NCBI RefSeq assembly: GCF_036013525.1
Contig: NZ_CP107853.1
Coordinates: 9,362,001 to 9,426,000 of the forward strand
Length of the DNA: 64,000 nt
Reading direction: 5' to 3'
From: Nonomuraea sp. NBC_00507
GTDB lineage: Bacteria; Actinomycetota; Actinomycetes; Streptosporangiales; Streptosporangiaceae
Position 1 is the stretch's first letter. Each line of letters starts with the position of its first letter. The position numbers and the translations under genes were made by a program. The notes under the pieces are model-generated. The model saw only the letters and a list, made by a program, of their open reading frames with translations. It searched no databases and was not told the DNA's origin. Below are positions 43,469 through 52,089 of the stretch, piece after piece.

Positions 43469-44008
43469 TCAGGCCGAACCGTCGAGGGCAACCAGGGCGT
43501 CGATGGTGGCGCGGAGCCAGGCCAGCTCGGCCTGGCTCGTGGCGTGGGCGATGGTCAGCAGCCCCTGCCGGAACGGATCCCCGAACTCCTCGGCCGCCAT
43601 CGGCCGGTCGCCGTCGTAGAAGAAGCTGGTCGGCTCTTCCAGGAACGCCAGCCGCCTGCGCAGCACGGCCCCCTGCTCCTTCGGCTCGTCCAGATGGCGG
43701 AGGAACGCCAGCAGCGTGAACCACCGGTTCTCATCGCTGATGTCGAGATCGTCCGGCTCCCGCAGCCGCCGCTCCAGCTCCGCACGACCCTCGTCCGTCA
43801 GGTAGAGCATGCGCCGTGGCGCGGCCGCGGCCCCTGGCTCATCCTTCCTGACGAGCCATCCGGCCGCGGCCATCCGTTTGATCGCCGGGTAGAGCGTGCC
43901 ATCGGCCACCGGGCGCACGTGCCCCATCAGGGCCGCCACACGTTTACGCAGGTCGTATCCGTGTAGTGGCCTATCTCTGAGGAACCCGAGTATCGCCAGC
44001 TCCAGCAT
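43469..44008 (-). CDS. PadR-family transcriptional regulator
   Basis: A 179-residue PadR regulator. The N-terminal winged helix begins MLELAILGFLRDRPLHGYDLRKRV and continues RPVADGTLYPAIKRMAAAGWLVRKDE, the PadR signature. The C-terminal half is helical and likely dimerises (Vir_C-like). Start at ATG 44008, since the longer frame runs through the promoter. PadR repressors usually control a divergent neighbour; here that is an alpha/beta hydrolase at 44067, with operator-like symmetry between them. Confidence 0.92.
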   Translation of the reverse strand: MLELAILGFLRDRPLHGYDLRKRVAALMGHVRPVADGTLYPAIKRMAAAGWLVRKDEPGAAAAPRRMLYLTDEGRAELERRLREPDDLDISDENRWFTLLAFLRHLDEPKEQGAVLRRRLAFLEEPTSFFYDGDRPMAAEEFGDPFRQGLLTIAHATSQAELAWLRATIDALVALDGSA

Positions 44009-44024
44009 GACGACGATCATACCT

Positions 44025-44048
44025 CGGGACCGATATATATTGGCCCCG
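44025..44048. promoter_or_regulatory. candidate PadR operator/divergent promoter
   Basis: Arms CGGGACC (44025-44031) and GGCCCCG (44042-44048) form an inverted repeat with one mismatch around the AT-rich core GATATATATT. The core contains possible -10 elements for both directions. The site lies between padR (ATG 44008) and the hydrolase (ATG 44067). Confidence 0.5.
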
Positions 44049-44066
44049 ATACATGAGGAGACCGCC

Positions 44067-44828
44067 ATGCATGATGCCATCGTCCACCCCAGCGGCGCTC
44101 GCATGCGCTGGGTAGAATTGCCGGGCGCGGAGCCGGCCCGTGTCTACGTTCACGGCCTCGGCGCCACCTCGGCCCCCTACTACGCGGAGGTCGCCGCCCA
44201 TCCCCTCCTGACGCGCCGCCGCTCCCTCCTGATCGACCTGCTCGGTTTCGGCATCAGCGACCGGCCGCAGGACTTCCCCTACACACTCGAGGCCCATGCC
44301 GACGCGCTGGCCGAGGCGCTGGGCAAGGCCGGGGTCGCGGGTGCGTCGGTGATCGCGCACAGCATGGGCGGGGCGGTGGCGATCATCCTGGCCGCTCATC
44401 ACCCCGAGCTGGTCGCCAACCTGATCCTCGTGGACGCCAACCTCGACCCCTACTCCGTGGTGCCCGTACAGCCTGGCAGCAGCGGCCTCGGAAGCTACAC
44501 GGAGGAGGAGTTCGTCGCGCACGGGTGGAAGGAGGTGCGTGACCGGGTGGGGCCGCACTGGTGGTCCACGATGCGGCTGGCGGACCTGCGCGGCCTGCAC
44601 CGTACGGCCGTCAGCCTCGCCCAAGGCACCGACCCCACGATGCGCGAGATGCTCAAGGCCCTGACGATCCCCCGCGCCTTCCTGCACCCGGAGGGGGACC
44701 CGCCGGAGGCGGCCGACGGCCTGCGCGCGGCCGGCGTCCAGGTCCTCGGCATTCCCGAGTCCGGTCACAACATCATGCTGGACAACCCGGAGGCCTTCGC
44801 CCAGACGCTCAGGACCCTTCTCCCCTAG
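44067..44828 (+). CDS. alpha/beta hydrolase under PadR control
   Basis: A 253-residue alpha/beta hydrolase. VYVHGLGATSAPYY supplies the oxyanion turn, IAHSMGGAVAIILAAHH the nucleophile elbow (Ser about 99), and PESGHNIMLDNPEAF the catalytic His; LVDANLDP precedes a lid. The overall look is of small esterases or lipases of the AB_hydrolase_1 group, with unknown substrate. ATG 44067 follows GAGGAGACC. It is divergent from padR, which probably represses it. Confidence 0.86.
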   Translation: MHDAIVHPSGARMRWVELPGAEPARVYVHGLGATSAPYYAEVAAHPLLTRRRSLLIDLLGFGISDRPQDFPYTLEAHADALAEALGKAGVAGASVIAHSMGGAVAIILAAHHPELVANLILVDANLDPYSVVPVQPGSSGLGSYTEEEFVAHGWKEVRDRVGPHWWSTMRLADLRGLHRTAVSLAQGTDPTMREMLKALTIPRAFLHPEGDPPEAADGLRAAGVQVLGIPESGHNIMLDNPEAFAQTLRTLLP

Positions 44829-44931
44829 GCCTCTGTCGCCAGCCGCCTCACAGCCGACCCGGCGTCGCGCAGCTGCACCACCGACCGGCGCGATGATCTC
44901 CCTGAGCTCGTTTTCCCAGGCCAGGATCCCC

Positions 44932-47043
44932 TTACTGCACTCCGGCCTCGCGCATGTCCCTGAGCTCGCGCTTGAGCTCCTTGATCTCGTCGCGCAACCG
45001 GGCGGCCACCTCGAACTGCAGGTCGGCCGCGGACTGGTGCATCTGCTCGGTCAGCGACTCGATCAACGACTCCATCTGCGCCCGCGGCATCTCCCCGGCG
45101 ATGGCCTTGGCGTGCTGCCCGACCGGCCGCGACGCGAAGCCCGGCGTGGGCGCCTTGCCGCGCGACTGCTGGCGGCCGCCGCCGCCGAGCAGCTTGTCGG
45201 TGTCGGCGTCCTCGCGCTGCAGCGAGTCCAGGATGTCGGCGATCTTCTTGCGGAGCGGCTGCGGGTCGATGCCGTTGGCCTGGTTGTAGGCGATCTGCTT
45301 GGCCCGCCGCCGGTTGGTCTCGTCGATCGCCCGTTCCATCGACGGGGTGACCTTGTCGGCGTACATGTGAACCTGGCCCGACACGTTACGGGCGGCGCGG
45401 CCGATGGTCTGGATCAGGGACGTCTCGGAGCGCAGGAAGCCCTCCTTGTCGGCGTCCAGGATCGCCACCAGCGACACCTCGGGCAGGTCGAGGCCCTCGC
45501 GCAGCAGGTTGATGCCGACGAGCACGTCGAACTCGCCGGTGCGCAGCTCGCGCAGCAGCTCGATCCGCCGCAGCGTGTCGACCTCGCTGTGCAGGTAGCG
45601 GACCCGGATGCCGAGCTCCAGGAGGTAGTCGGTCAGATCCTCGGACATCTTCTTCGTCAGCGTGGTGACCAGCACGCGCTCGTCGCGGTCCGCGCGGTCG
45701 CGGATCTCGTGGACCAGGTCGTCGATCTGCCCCTTGGTGGGCTTGACGACGATCTCGGGGTCGACCAGGCCGGTCGGGCGGATGACCTGCTCGACGACCT
45801 CGCCCTTGGCCCGCCCCAGCTCGTAGGGTCCCGGCGTGGCCGACAGGTAGACGGTCTGGCCGATGCGCTCCAGGAACTCCTCCCACTTCAGCGGCCGGTT
45901 GTCGAGCGCCGACGGCAGCCGGAACCCGTGCTCGACCAGCGTGCGCTTACGGGAGGCGTCGCCTTCGTACATGGCGCCGATCTGCGGCACCGTCTGGTGC
46001 GACTCGTCCAGGACCAGCACGAAGTCCTCGGGGAAGTAGTCGAGCAGCGTGTTGGGCGCGCTGCCGGGCTCGCGCCCGTCCATGTGGCGCGAATAGTTTT
46101 CGATGCCGGAGCAGGTGCCGATCTGCCGCATCATCTCGATGTCGTAGGTGGTCCGCATCCGCAGCCGCTGTGCCTCCAGCAGCTTGCCCTGCCGCTCCAG
46201 CTCCGACAGCCGCTCGGCGAGCTCCGCCTCGATGCCCGTGACCGCGGCCGCCATGCGCGCCTCGCCGGCGACGTAGTGGGAGGCGGGGAAGATGTAGAGC
46301 TCCTCGTCCTCGGTGATGACCTCGCCGGTCAGCGGGTGCATGGTCGAGAGCTTCTCGATCTCGTCGCCGAACATCTCGATGCGGACGGCGAGCTCTTCGT
46401 ATTTCGGGATGATCTCGATCGTGTCGCCGCGCACCCGGAACGTGCCGCGGGTGAAGGCGAGGTCGTTGCGCGTGTACTGCATGTCGACCAGGCGGCGCAG
46501 CAGCTGGTCGCGGTCGACGTCCATGCCGACGCGCAGCCTGGCCATCCGGTCGACGTATTCCTGCGGCGTGCCCAGGCCGTAGATGCAGGACACGGAGGCG
46601 ACCACGATCGTGTCCCTGCGGGTGAGCAGCGAGTTGGTGGCCGAGTGGCGCAGCCGCTCGACCTCGTCGTTGATCGAGGAGTCCTTCTCGATGTAGGTGT
46701 CGCTCTGCGGGACGTAGGCCTCAGGCTGGTAGTAGTCGTAGTAGGAGACGAAATATTCCACCGCGTTGTTGGGCAGCATCTCCCGCAGCTCGTTGGCGAA
46801 CTGCGCGGCGAGCGTCTTGTTGGGCTGCATGACCAGCGCGGGCCGCTGCAGGCGCTCGATCAGCCAGGCGATCGTGGCCGTCTTGCCGGTGCCGGTGGCA
46901 CCGAGCAGGACGTTGTCCTTCTCCCCGGCCTTGACGCGGCGCTCCAGCTCGGCGATGGCCGTCGGCTGGTCACCGGAAGGAGTCATCTCGGTGACGACCT
47001 CGAACGGCGCCACCTTCCGCTGCAAATCTGTGACCGGTCGCAT
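44932..47043 (-). CDS. uvrB: excinuclease ABC subunit B
   Basis: The damage-verifying helicase-like subunit of nucleotide excision repair. The 703-residue protein has the Walker A GATGTGKT, the UvrB beta-hairpin region ([25 protein letters not shown]), the DEAD-like box [11 protein letters not shown], the [12 protein letters not shown] motif, [11 protein letters not shown] and IGRAARN, and a C-terminal UvrC-interacting UVR domain ([27 protein letters not shown]). ATG 47043. In many actinobacteria coaE is a close upstream neighbour; here coaE is about 16 kb away with accessory genes between. Confidence 0.97.
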   Translation of the reverse strand: MRPVTDLQRKVAPFEVVTEMTPSGDQPTAIAELERRVKAGEKDNVLLGATGTGKTATIAWLIERLQRPALVMQPNKTLAAQFANELREMLPNNAVEYFVSYYDYYQPEAYVPQSDTYIEKDSSINDEVERLRHSATNSLLTRRDTIVVASVSCIYGLGTPQEYVDRMARLRVGMDVDRDQLLRRLVDMQYTRNDLAFTRGTFRVRGDTIEIIPKYEELAVRIEMFGDEIEKLSTMHPLTGEVITEDEELYIFPASHYVAGEARMAAAVTGIEAELAERLSELERQGKLLEAQRLRMRTTYDIEMMRQIGTCSGIENYSRHMDGREPGSAPNTLLDYFPEDFVLVLDESHQTVPQIGAMYEGDASRKRTLVEHGFRLPSALDNRPLKWEEFLERIGQTVYLSATPGPYELGRAKGEVVEQVIRPTGLVDPEIVVKPTKGQIDDLVHEIRDRADRDERVLVTTLTKKMSEDLTDYLLELGIRVRYLHSEVDTLRRIELLRELRTGEFDVLVGINLLREGLDLPEVSLVAILDADKEGFLRSETSLIQTIGRAARNVSGQVHMYADKVTPSMERAIDETNRRRAKQIAYNQANGIDPQPLRKKIADILDSLQREDADTDKLLGGGGRQQSRGKAPTPGFASRPVGQHAKAIAGEMPRAQMESLIESLTEQMHQSAADLQFEVAARLRDEIKELKRELRDMREAGVQ

Positions 47044-47080
47044 GTTGTCACTGTAGGCGGCGCGGCCGACAGAATTCGCG

Positions 47081-47314
47081 TCAGGCCGTCCGCTCCCCGA
47101 TCCGCGGGAACGGGGTGGTGGAGAAGACGACCTCGACGGGCACCTCGAAGTATTCGGCGATCTTCAGCGCCAGGTAAAGGCTCGGGCTGTACTCTCCCCG
47201 TTCCAGGTAGCCGATGGTCTGGTAGTGCACGCCCAGGGCATTGGACAGCTGCCTGCGGGTCACGTTGCGCTCCGCGCGCAGCAGCGCGATGCGGTTGTAG
47301 ACGGTCTCGCTCAT
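47081..47314 (-). CDS. small XRE-family HTH regulator
   Basis: A 77-residue Cro/CI-type DNA-binding protein consisting of little more than the helix-turn-helix ([49 protein letters not shown]). This layout, with the EYSPSL segment, is common in small single-domain XRE regulators found next to membrane-protein genes. It lies 37 bases upstream of uvrB, and a very short frame with a strong ribosome binding site precedes it. Direct repeats at 47407-47437, between it and the divergent SPFH operon, may be its binding site. Confidence 0.9.
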   Translation of the reverse strand: MSETVYNRIALLRAERNVTRRQLSNALGVHYQTIGYLERGEYSPSLYLALKIAEYFEVPVEVVFSTTPFPRIGERTA

Positions 47315-47333
47315 GACCCGCCCCGGACCTCGA

Positions 47334-47390
47334 TCACGGCTCTCGTGTCCACGCGATCGAGACCGTCTCCAGCTCTCTCACGGCCTCCAT
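47334..47390 (-). CDS. possible 18-codon leader peptide before the XRE gene
   Basis: A frame of 18 codons (MEAVRELETVSIAWTREP) preceded by GGAGG at good spacing and ending 19 bases before the XRE start. The strong ribosome binding site is the only evidence; the peptide has no recognisable features. It could be a translated leader affecting XRE expression, or a remnant. Confidence 0.3.
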   Translation of the reverse strand: MEAVRELETVSIAWTREP

Positions 47391-47406
47391 GAGACCTCCA
47401 AATAGT

Positions 47407-47437
47407 ACGTCTACTACAGAGATAGCACATCTACTAC
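47407..47437. promoter_or_regulatory. direct repeats, candidate XRE binding site
   Basis: ACGTCTACTAC (47407-47417) and ACATCTACTAC (47427-47437) are 11-bp direct repeats with one mismatch, 20 bp apart, which puts them on nearly the same DNA face. They lie in the divergent region between the XRE gene and the SPFH operon. Confidence 0.45.
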
Positions 47438-47530
47438 GAGCCGCAATAGACCTGTGACAGGACATTGCAAGCGAACAGCAAGTCACACCCGATACGGTCG
47501 GATTCGCCTGTAGCGGAAAAGGAAGGTTCC

Positions 47531-49135
47531 ATGTCACGACCCAGAGAGGCACTGATCCAGGCAGGTCAGGGCATAGCCCAAGCGGTCGCCCAAGGAGGTG
47601 ATGTGCGACAGGCGATGGGACAGGCCGTGGGACAGGTCGTCGACCAGGCGGGGCAACTGGCCGGCCAGGGCCGCGGCTTCGCGCTGAACCCGCACGACTT
47701 CGCCGCCGCGCGTGACGGAGGCGCCTCCGTCGGCACGCTCATCGAGGCCAGGACGGCGTCGCTGACCGAGGCCGGGGAGATCGTCAACCGCAGCTTCGCC
47801 GAGAACGGCATGCACGTCATCTCGCCCGTGGTGATCCCCAAGGGCAGCACCGCGAAGGTGATCGTGCCGCTGGGCATCCTGGTGGTGCTCGGCCTCATCG
47901 GTGCGCTCGGCAACGTCATCCCGAACACCGATCTGATCTTCGGGCCGCACTACTGGGTGGTGCTGGTCCTGGCCGCCGTGTTCCTGTGGTGGCGGCGCAG
48001 CGTGGTGATGGTGCCCGAGGGCTGCAAGGCGCTGATCACGCAGTTCGGCAAGCTGGTGCACATCGCGGACCCGGGCCGGGTGACGCTGTTCAACCCGTGG
48101 AAGCGGGTCAGCTACATCGTCAACACCACTCGCGAGTACCCGTTCAACGCGCCGATCAGCGAGGCCCCGACCCAGCAGGGCGTCAAGGCGAGCGTTGACC
48201 TGTTCCTGCAGTTCAGGATCGAGAACCCGGCGGAGTTCATCTTCGTGCTCGGCTCGGTCAGCGGCTTCCAGTCCAAGCTGCAGAACGCCATCAGCGAGGT
48301 CACCCGCTCCCTCATCTACGCCCAGCGGGCCGAGGAGATCTACGACCTGGTGGGCGAGAGCACGCTCGGCATGCTGGAGAGCCTCAACCAGCAGTTCCTG
48401 CCCGCCGTACGGCTCACCGACGTGAACATCACCCACGCCGAGCCGTCCAGCCAGGAATACCGCATGGACCTGGCCGCCCCCGAGATGGTCAGGGTCGCCA
48501 AGGAGGCATACACCTACGAGTACGAGCTCCAGCTGCGCAAGGAGCAGAACGAGGGCGACCTGATCAAGGAGCTGGCCGGGCTGCAGGAGACGCTGAGCGC
48601 CATCCAGGCGGAGATCGCCGGTTACCAGGCCCGCATGGACACCGCGCTCGAACGCGCCAGCCACCAGGCCAAGGCGCAGGCCAGGCAGCGCCTGGTCGAG
48701 GCCGAGTCCACGGCCAACGCCAACGCCGCGCTCCTGGAGGCGCAGGCGCTGGACATCAGGGCGCTGTCGGCCGCCGAGGCGCCCGAGATCCTCGATTACC
48801 GCTTCCAGCAGGACCTGCTCAACAAGCTCGAGTCGGTCGCCACCAGGCTGCCTCAGGTGGTGCAGGTCGGCGAGCAGACCGACATCGACTTCCTGGCCCT
48901 GGCCCAGCAGCTCGTGGGCGGCAAGGGCACGGCGTTGTTCTCGGCCGAGGACATGGCCGCCATCCGCGGCAGGCTCGACGAGATCGGCGCCCGTGTGGAG
49001 AGCCGCGAGTCCGAGATCGCCGCCCTGCTCAAGAAGGCCGCCGCCGACGTGAGCGAGCCCCAGGCCCCGCCGGAGCCGGACGCGGACCTGGAGCGCACCG
49101 TCCAACGCCTGCTGCCCGGCAAGGGGGAGATCTGA
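47531..49135 (+). CDS. SPFH/band-7 domain membrane protein 1
   Basis: A 534-residue stomatin/prohibitin/flotillin-like protein. After a Gln/Ala/Gly-rich N terminus (about 1-55) come two hydrophobic segments (about 115-160, VIVPLGILVVLGLIGALG and WVVLVLAAVFLWW). The SPFH domain follows (about 165-330, VVMVPEGCKALITQFGKLVHIADPGRVTLFNPWKRV; SVDLFLQFRIENPAEFIFVLG), then a long coiled coil rich in Glu/Ala/Gln (about 340-450). SPFH proteins form membrane microdomain cages. Start at ATG 47531 with GGAAGG upstream. Its stop overlaps the start of the second SPFH gene by one base (TGATG). Confidence 0.87.
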   Translation: MSRPREALIQAGQGIAQAVAQGGDVRQAMGQAVGQVVDQAGQLAGQGRGFALNPHDFAAARDGGASVGTLIEARTASLTEAGEIVNRSFAENGMHVISPVVIPKGSTAKVIVPLGILVVLGLIGALGNVIPNTDLIFGPHYWVVLVLAAVFLWWRRSVVMVPEGCKALITQFGKLVHIADPGRVTLFNPWKRVSYIVNTTREYPFNAPISEAPTQQGVKASVDLFLQFRIENPAEFIFVLGSVSGFQSKLQNAISEVTRSLIYAQRAEEIYDLVGESTLGMLESLNQQFLPAVRLTDVNITHAEPSSQEYRMDLAAPEMVRVAKEAYTYEYELQLRKEQNEGDLIKELAGLQETLSAIQAEIAGYQARMDTALERASHQAKAQARQRLVEAESTANANAALLEAQALDIRALSAAEAPEILDYRFQQDLLNKLESVATRLPQVVQVGEQTDIDFLALAQQLVGGKGTALFSAEDMAAIRGRLDEIGARVESRESEIAALLKKAAADVSEPQAPPEPDADLERTVQRLLPGKGEI

Positions 49136-50376
49136 TGAGCCGCGAGTTCTCGAAGATCAAGGAGTCACTCGCCTCCTGGGGTGAGATCCGCCAGCTGCTG
49201 CGCGGCGGCGAGCAGGGGCAGCTCGTGCCCGTCGTGATCCCCAAGGACCGGCGCGGCTTCGCGTGGATGTCGCTGGTGTTCCTGGCGATCTACTTCGCCG
49301 GCATGGCGGCGCTGACCGACTTCACGATCATCGCGGCGCTGGTGGCACTGGCCCTGCTGCTGCTGGCGGCGGTCACGATGTGGCGCAAGGCGATCATCGA
49401 GATCGAGGAGGGCACCACCGGCGTACGCAGCCGCTGGGGCGCCATCACCAGCACGCTCCCGCCGGGCCGCCACTACCTGTGGCTGCCGTGGGACCGGGTG
49501 GACGCGGTCGTGGACACCTCGACGGAGATCCCGTACTCGGCGCCGATCGTGGCCTGCCCGACGGCCGAGAACGTGCCGCTGAAGTCGATCGAGTTCTTCC
49601 TGAAGTTCAGGATCGTGGATCCGGTCGCGTTCGTGCGCACGATCGGCGCGGGCAACTTCGACCTGGTGCTGTCCAGCGCGGTGCAGGACGCGATCAGGCA
49701 GCGCAGCCGGCGGGTCAACACCGAGCGCGCGTACGACCTGCGCGGCTCCGACGTCGGCGACATGCAGGACGCGCTCAACCGTCAGCTCGGCCGCTACGGC
49801 GTGCGCATCACCGGCGCGAACATCCCCGACGTGCAGCTGCCGGACCAGTACCAGCAGCACCTGGCCACCCGCGAGAAGGTCGCCAAGGAGCTGTCGGCCT
49901 ACGAGCGCGAGTGGGAGCTGACCCGCAAGCGCCGCATCGACACCCTTCTGATGGAGATCGAGCGCTCCAAGAAGACCCGTGATGCCCGCGTCGTCGAGGT
50001 CAAGGCCGCCCACAACAACGCGCGCAAGAACGTGGCGCGCATGCTGGAGGAGCAGGAGACCGAGGCGCAGCGGGTGACGTGGGAGATCGAGGCGCGGGGC
50101 AGGGCCGACCTGACCTCCGCCGAGAACGAGGCCAAGGCGCTGCGCCGGCTGGCCGAGTCGTACCGGGACAACCGGGCCGTGCTGCAGTACGAGCTGGCCC
50201 GTAAGCGCCTCGACGTGGGCGCCAAACTGGCGGAGAACGCACCCCAGGCGCTGGTCGTACGCACCCAGCAGGGGCAGGCGGACTCCGCGCTCTCCACCCT
50301 CCTCCTGGCCCAGTTGCTCCCCCGCATCTCGGGCACAGGAACCGGCCAAGTGAACGGCCACACACCTTCCGCATAG
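49135..50376 (+). CDS. SPFH/band-7 domain membrane protein 2
   Basis: A 413-residue SPFH protein paralogous to its upstream neighbour. Two adjacent hydrophobic segments (about 43-85) precede the SPFH domain (about 90-260, IIEIEEGTTGVRSRWGAITSTLPPGRHYLWLPWDRV; KSIEFFLKFRIVDPVAFVRTIG; RRVNTERAYDLRG), then a charged coiled coil (about 265-370). The C terminus is Ser/Gly-rich. The two proteins probably form a hetero-oligomeric membrane scaffold, since they are translationally coupled (TGATG). Spo0M follows 10 bases later. Confidence 0.87.
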   Translation: MSREFSKIKESLASWGEIRQLLRGGEQGQLVPVVIPKDRRGFAWMSLVFLAIYFAGMAALTDFTIIAALVALALLLLAAVTMWRKAIIEIEEGTTGVRSRWGAITSTLPPGRHYLWLPWDRVDAVVDTSTEIPYSAPIVACPTAENVPLKSIEFFLKFRIVDPVAFVRTIGAGNFDLVLSSAVQDAIRQRSRRVNTERAYDLRGSDVGDMQDALNRQLGRYGVRITGANIPDVQLPDQYQQHLATREKVAKELSAYEREWELTRKRRIDTLLMEIERSKKTRDARVVEVKAAHNNARKNVARMLEEQETEAQRVTWEIEARGRADLTSAENEAKALRRLAESYRDNRAVLQYELARKRLDVGAKLAENAPQALVVRTQQGQADSALSTLLLAQLLPRISGTGTGQVNGHTPSA

Positions 50377-50385
50377 GAGAACCCC

Positions 50386-51159
50386 ATGGTGTTCCGCAAG
50401 TTGATGGCCGCGTTCGGCGCGGGCGTCGAGGTTGACACGGTGTTGACCAGCACGGGCGTGCGCCCCGGCGAGCCGCTGCGCGGCGTCGTGCACTTCCGCG
50501 GCGGCAACTCCGAATACAAGGTCGAGGGCATCTACATCGACCTGACCGCGGTGGTCGAGATCGAGTCGGGCGACAGCGAGTACAAGACGACCTACAGCTT
50601 CCTGCGCCAGCAGGTCGCGGGGACGTTCCAGCTCGCCAAGGGCGCGCAGCACCAGCAGCCGTTCGAGGTCATGATGCCGTGGGAGACGCCGATCAGTGCG
50701 ATCGCCGGGCACCCGCTGCACGGGATGAAGCTGGGCGTGCAGACGGAGCTGGCGCTGGCGGGCGCGCTCGACAAGGGCGACCTCGACCCGCTGTTCGTCA
50801 GCCCGCTGCCGGCTCAGGAGCACGTGATCGGCGCGCTCGACCGGCTGGGCTTCCAGTTCAAGAAGGCCGACCTGGAGCGCGGCACGTTGTACGGCTCGAC
50901 GATGCCGTTCTTCCAGGAGATCGAGTATTACGCCGGCGGGCAGTGGCGGCGCTACTTCAACGAGCTGGAGCTGACGTTCATCGCCGGGCCGCGCCAGATG
51001 GACGTCATCCTGGAGGCCGACAAGCGGGGCGGCTTCCTGACCTCCAGCCACGACGCCTACAACCGGTTCACGGTCCGCTATGACGACCCGCCGAACTCGG
51101 CGGACGCCGCCCTGCAGCGGGGCCTTGAGCAGATGGCCCGCCATCGCGGGTGGTTTTAG
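50386..51159 (+). CDS. Spo0M-family arrestin-like protein
   Basis: A 257-residue SpoOM (Spo0M) family protein. The N terminus (MVFRKLMAAFGAGVEVDTVL) and the arrestin-like beta sandwich (GVRPGEPLRGVVHFRGGNSEYKVEGIYIDL; PWETPISAIAGHPLHGMKLGVQTELALA; FYQEI-like FFQEIEYY) are characteristic. In Bacillus Spo0M influences sporulation and cytoskeletal interactions; the actinomycete role is unknown. AGGAG precedes the ATG. As the third gene of the SPFH-SPFH-Spo0M operon it may be a soluble adaptor for the membrane scaffold. Its stop overlaps the convergent methyltransferase gene by 4 bases. Confidence 0.92.
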   Translation: MVFRKLMAAFGAGVEVDTVLTSTGVRPGEPLRGVVHFRGGNSEYKVEGIYIDLTAVVEIESGDSEYKTTYSFLRQQVAGTFQLAKGAQHQQPFEVMMPWETPISAIAGHPLHGMKLGVQTELALAGALDKGDLDPLFVSPLPAQEHVIGALDRLGFQFKKADLERGTLYGSTMPFFQEIEYYAGGQWRRYFNELELTFIAGPRQMDVILEADKRGGFLTSSHDAYNRFTVRYDDPPNSADAALQRGLEQMARHRGWF

Positions 51160-51941
51160 ACGATCGTGACGGCCAGGAGGTGGCCGCTGACGCCCAGCAG
51201 GGACGGCTCGGACTCCAGGCGGCGGGCGGCGTCGAGCAGCAGCTCGCGCCGCTCGTCGTCGTCCAGCCAGTCATCGACGTCGCCATAGAGCCAGAACGCG
51301 CCCTCCAGGCCGTAGCGGCGCGGCTCGGGCAGGCCGGCGTCGGCGAACTCGCCCAGGATCTCGTCGGGTTCGTGCAGGTAACCGCGGAACCCCATCTCCC
51401 GGGGAGAGATCATCACGCCTGTCTCGAGCGCGTGGTACTCGGCCACCTGGTGTTCATCGCGCGTGAGGTATCCCTGGTAGACGCTGTCGTGGAGGGCGGC
51501 GAACCGGCTGATGAACGCCACCGCCACCAGCCCGCCGGGGCGCACGGCGCAGCGGGCCTCGGCCAGGGCACGTAACCGGTCGGCCCGCTCGGGCAGGTGG
51601 TAGAGCGGGCCGAGCAGCAGCGCAGCGTCCGCCTCGCCGTCGGGGACCGGCAGGTCGCGGGCGTCGCCGAGGCGCGCTGTCACGCCGGGCAGCGCCGACG
51701 CCTCCTTGACGTGCAGCGGCACGGGGTCGATCAGCTCGACCGCATACCCCTCCGCCGCCAGCCATTCGGCGTGCACGCCCGTGCCGCCGCCCACGTCGAG
51801 CACCCGGGCGGGCGCCGGCGGAAGGGTGCGCAGCAGCACATCACGCGTGCGCAGGAACTCCAGCCGGTTGCGGCCGTGCCGCAGCCTGGTCAGCTCACCG
51901 CCGCGTTCGTAGTAGCCGAGGACGGCTGGATCCACGATCAT
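51156..51941 (-). CDS. class I SAM-dependent methyltransferase
   Basis: A 261-residue Rossmann-fold methyltransferase. Motif I is VLDVGGGTGVHAEWLAAEGY, followed by ELIDPVPLHV (motif II), GDARDLPVPDGEADAALLLGPLYHL (motif IV) and CAVRPGGLVAVAF (motif V). Substrate unknown; the order is typical of small-molecule methyltransferases. Start at ATG 51941: the longer reading frame upstream has no homology and runs through the divergent gene. It is transcribed alone, facing the Spo0M gene. Confidence 0.88.
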   Translation of the reverse strand: MIVDPAVLGYYERGGELTRLRHGRNRLEFLRTRDVLLRTLPPAPARVLDVGGGTGVHAEWLAAEGYAVELIDPVPLHVKEASALPGVTARLGDARDLPVPDGEADAALLLGPLYHLPERADRLRALAEARCAVRPGGLVAVAFISRFAALHDSVYQGYLTRDEHQVAEYHALETGVMISPREMGFRGYLHEPDEILGEFADAGLPEPRRYGLEGAFWLYGDVDDWLDDDERRELLLDAARRLESEPSLLGVSGHLLAVTIV

Positions 51942-52089
51942 GCCCAGGAATCCTACAGAGCGGCCCTGATCGGACTCGAGGCAATATTCCCCGGTACCTT
52001 TCGCCAGATGATCGTTCTCTGGTGGTCGCGTGGCGCGGTCGTTACCATAACCTCGGGAACTGACTGATCGTCGAACGGCGGGGCGAACG

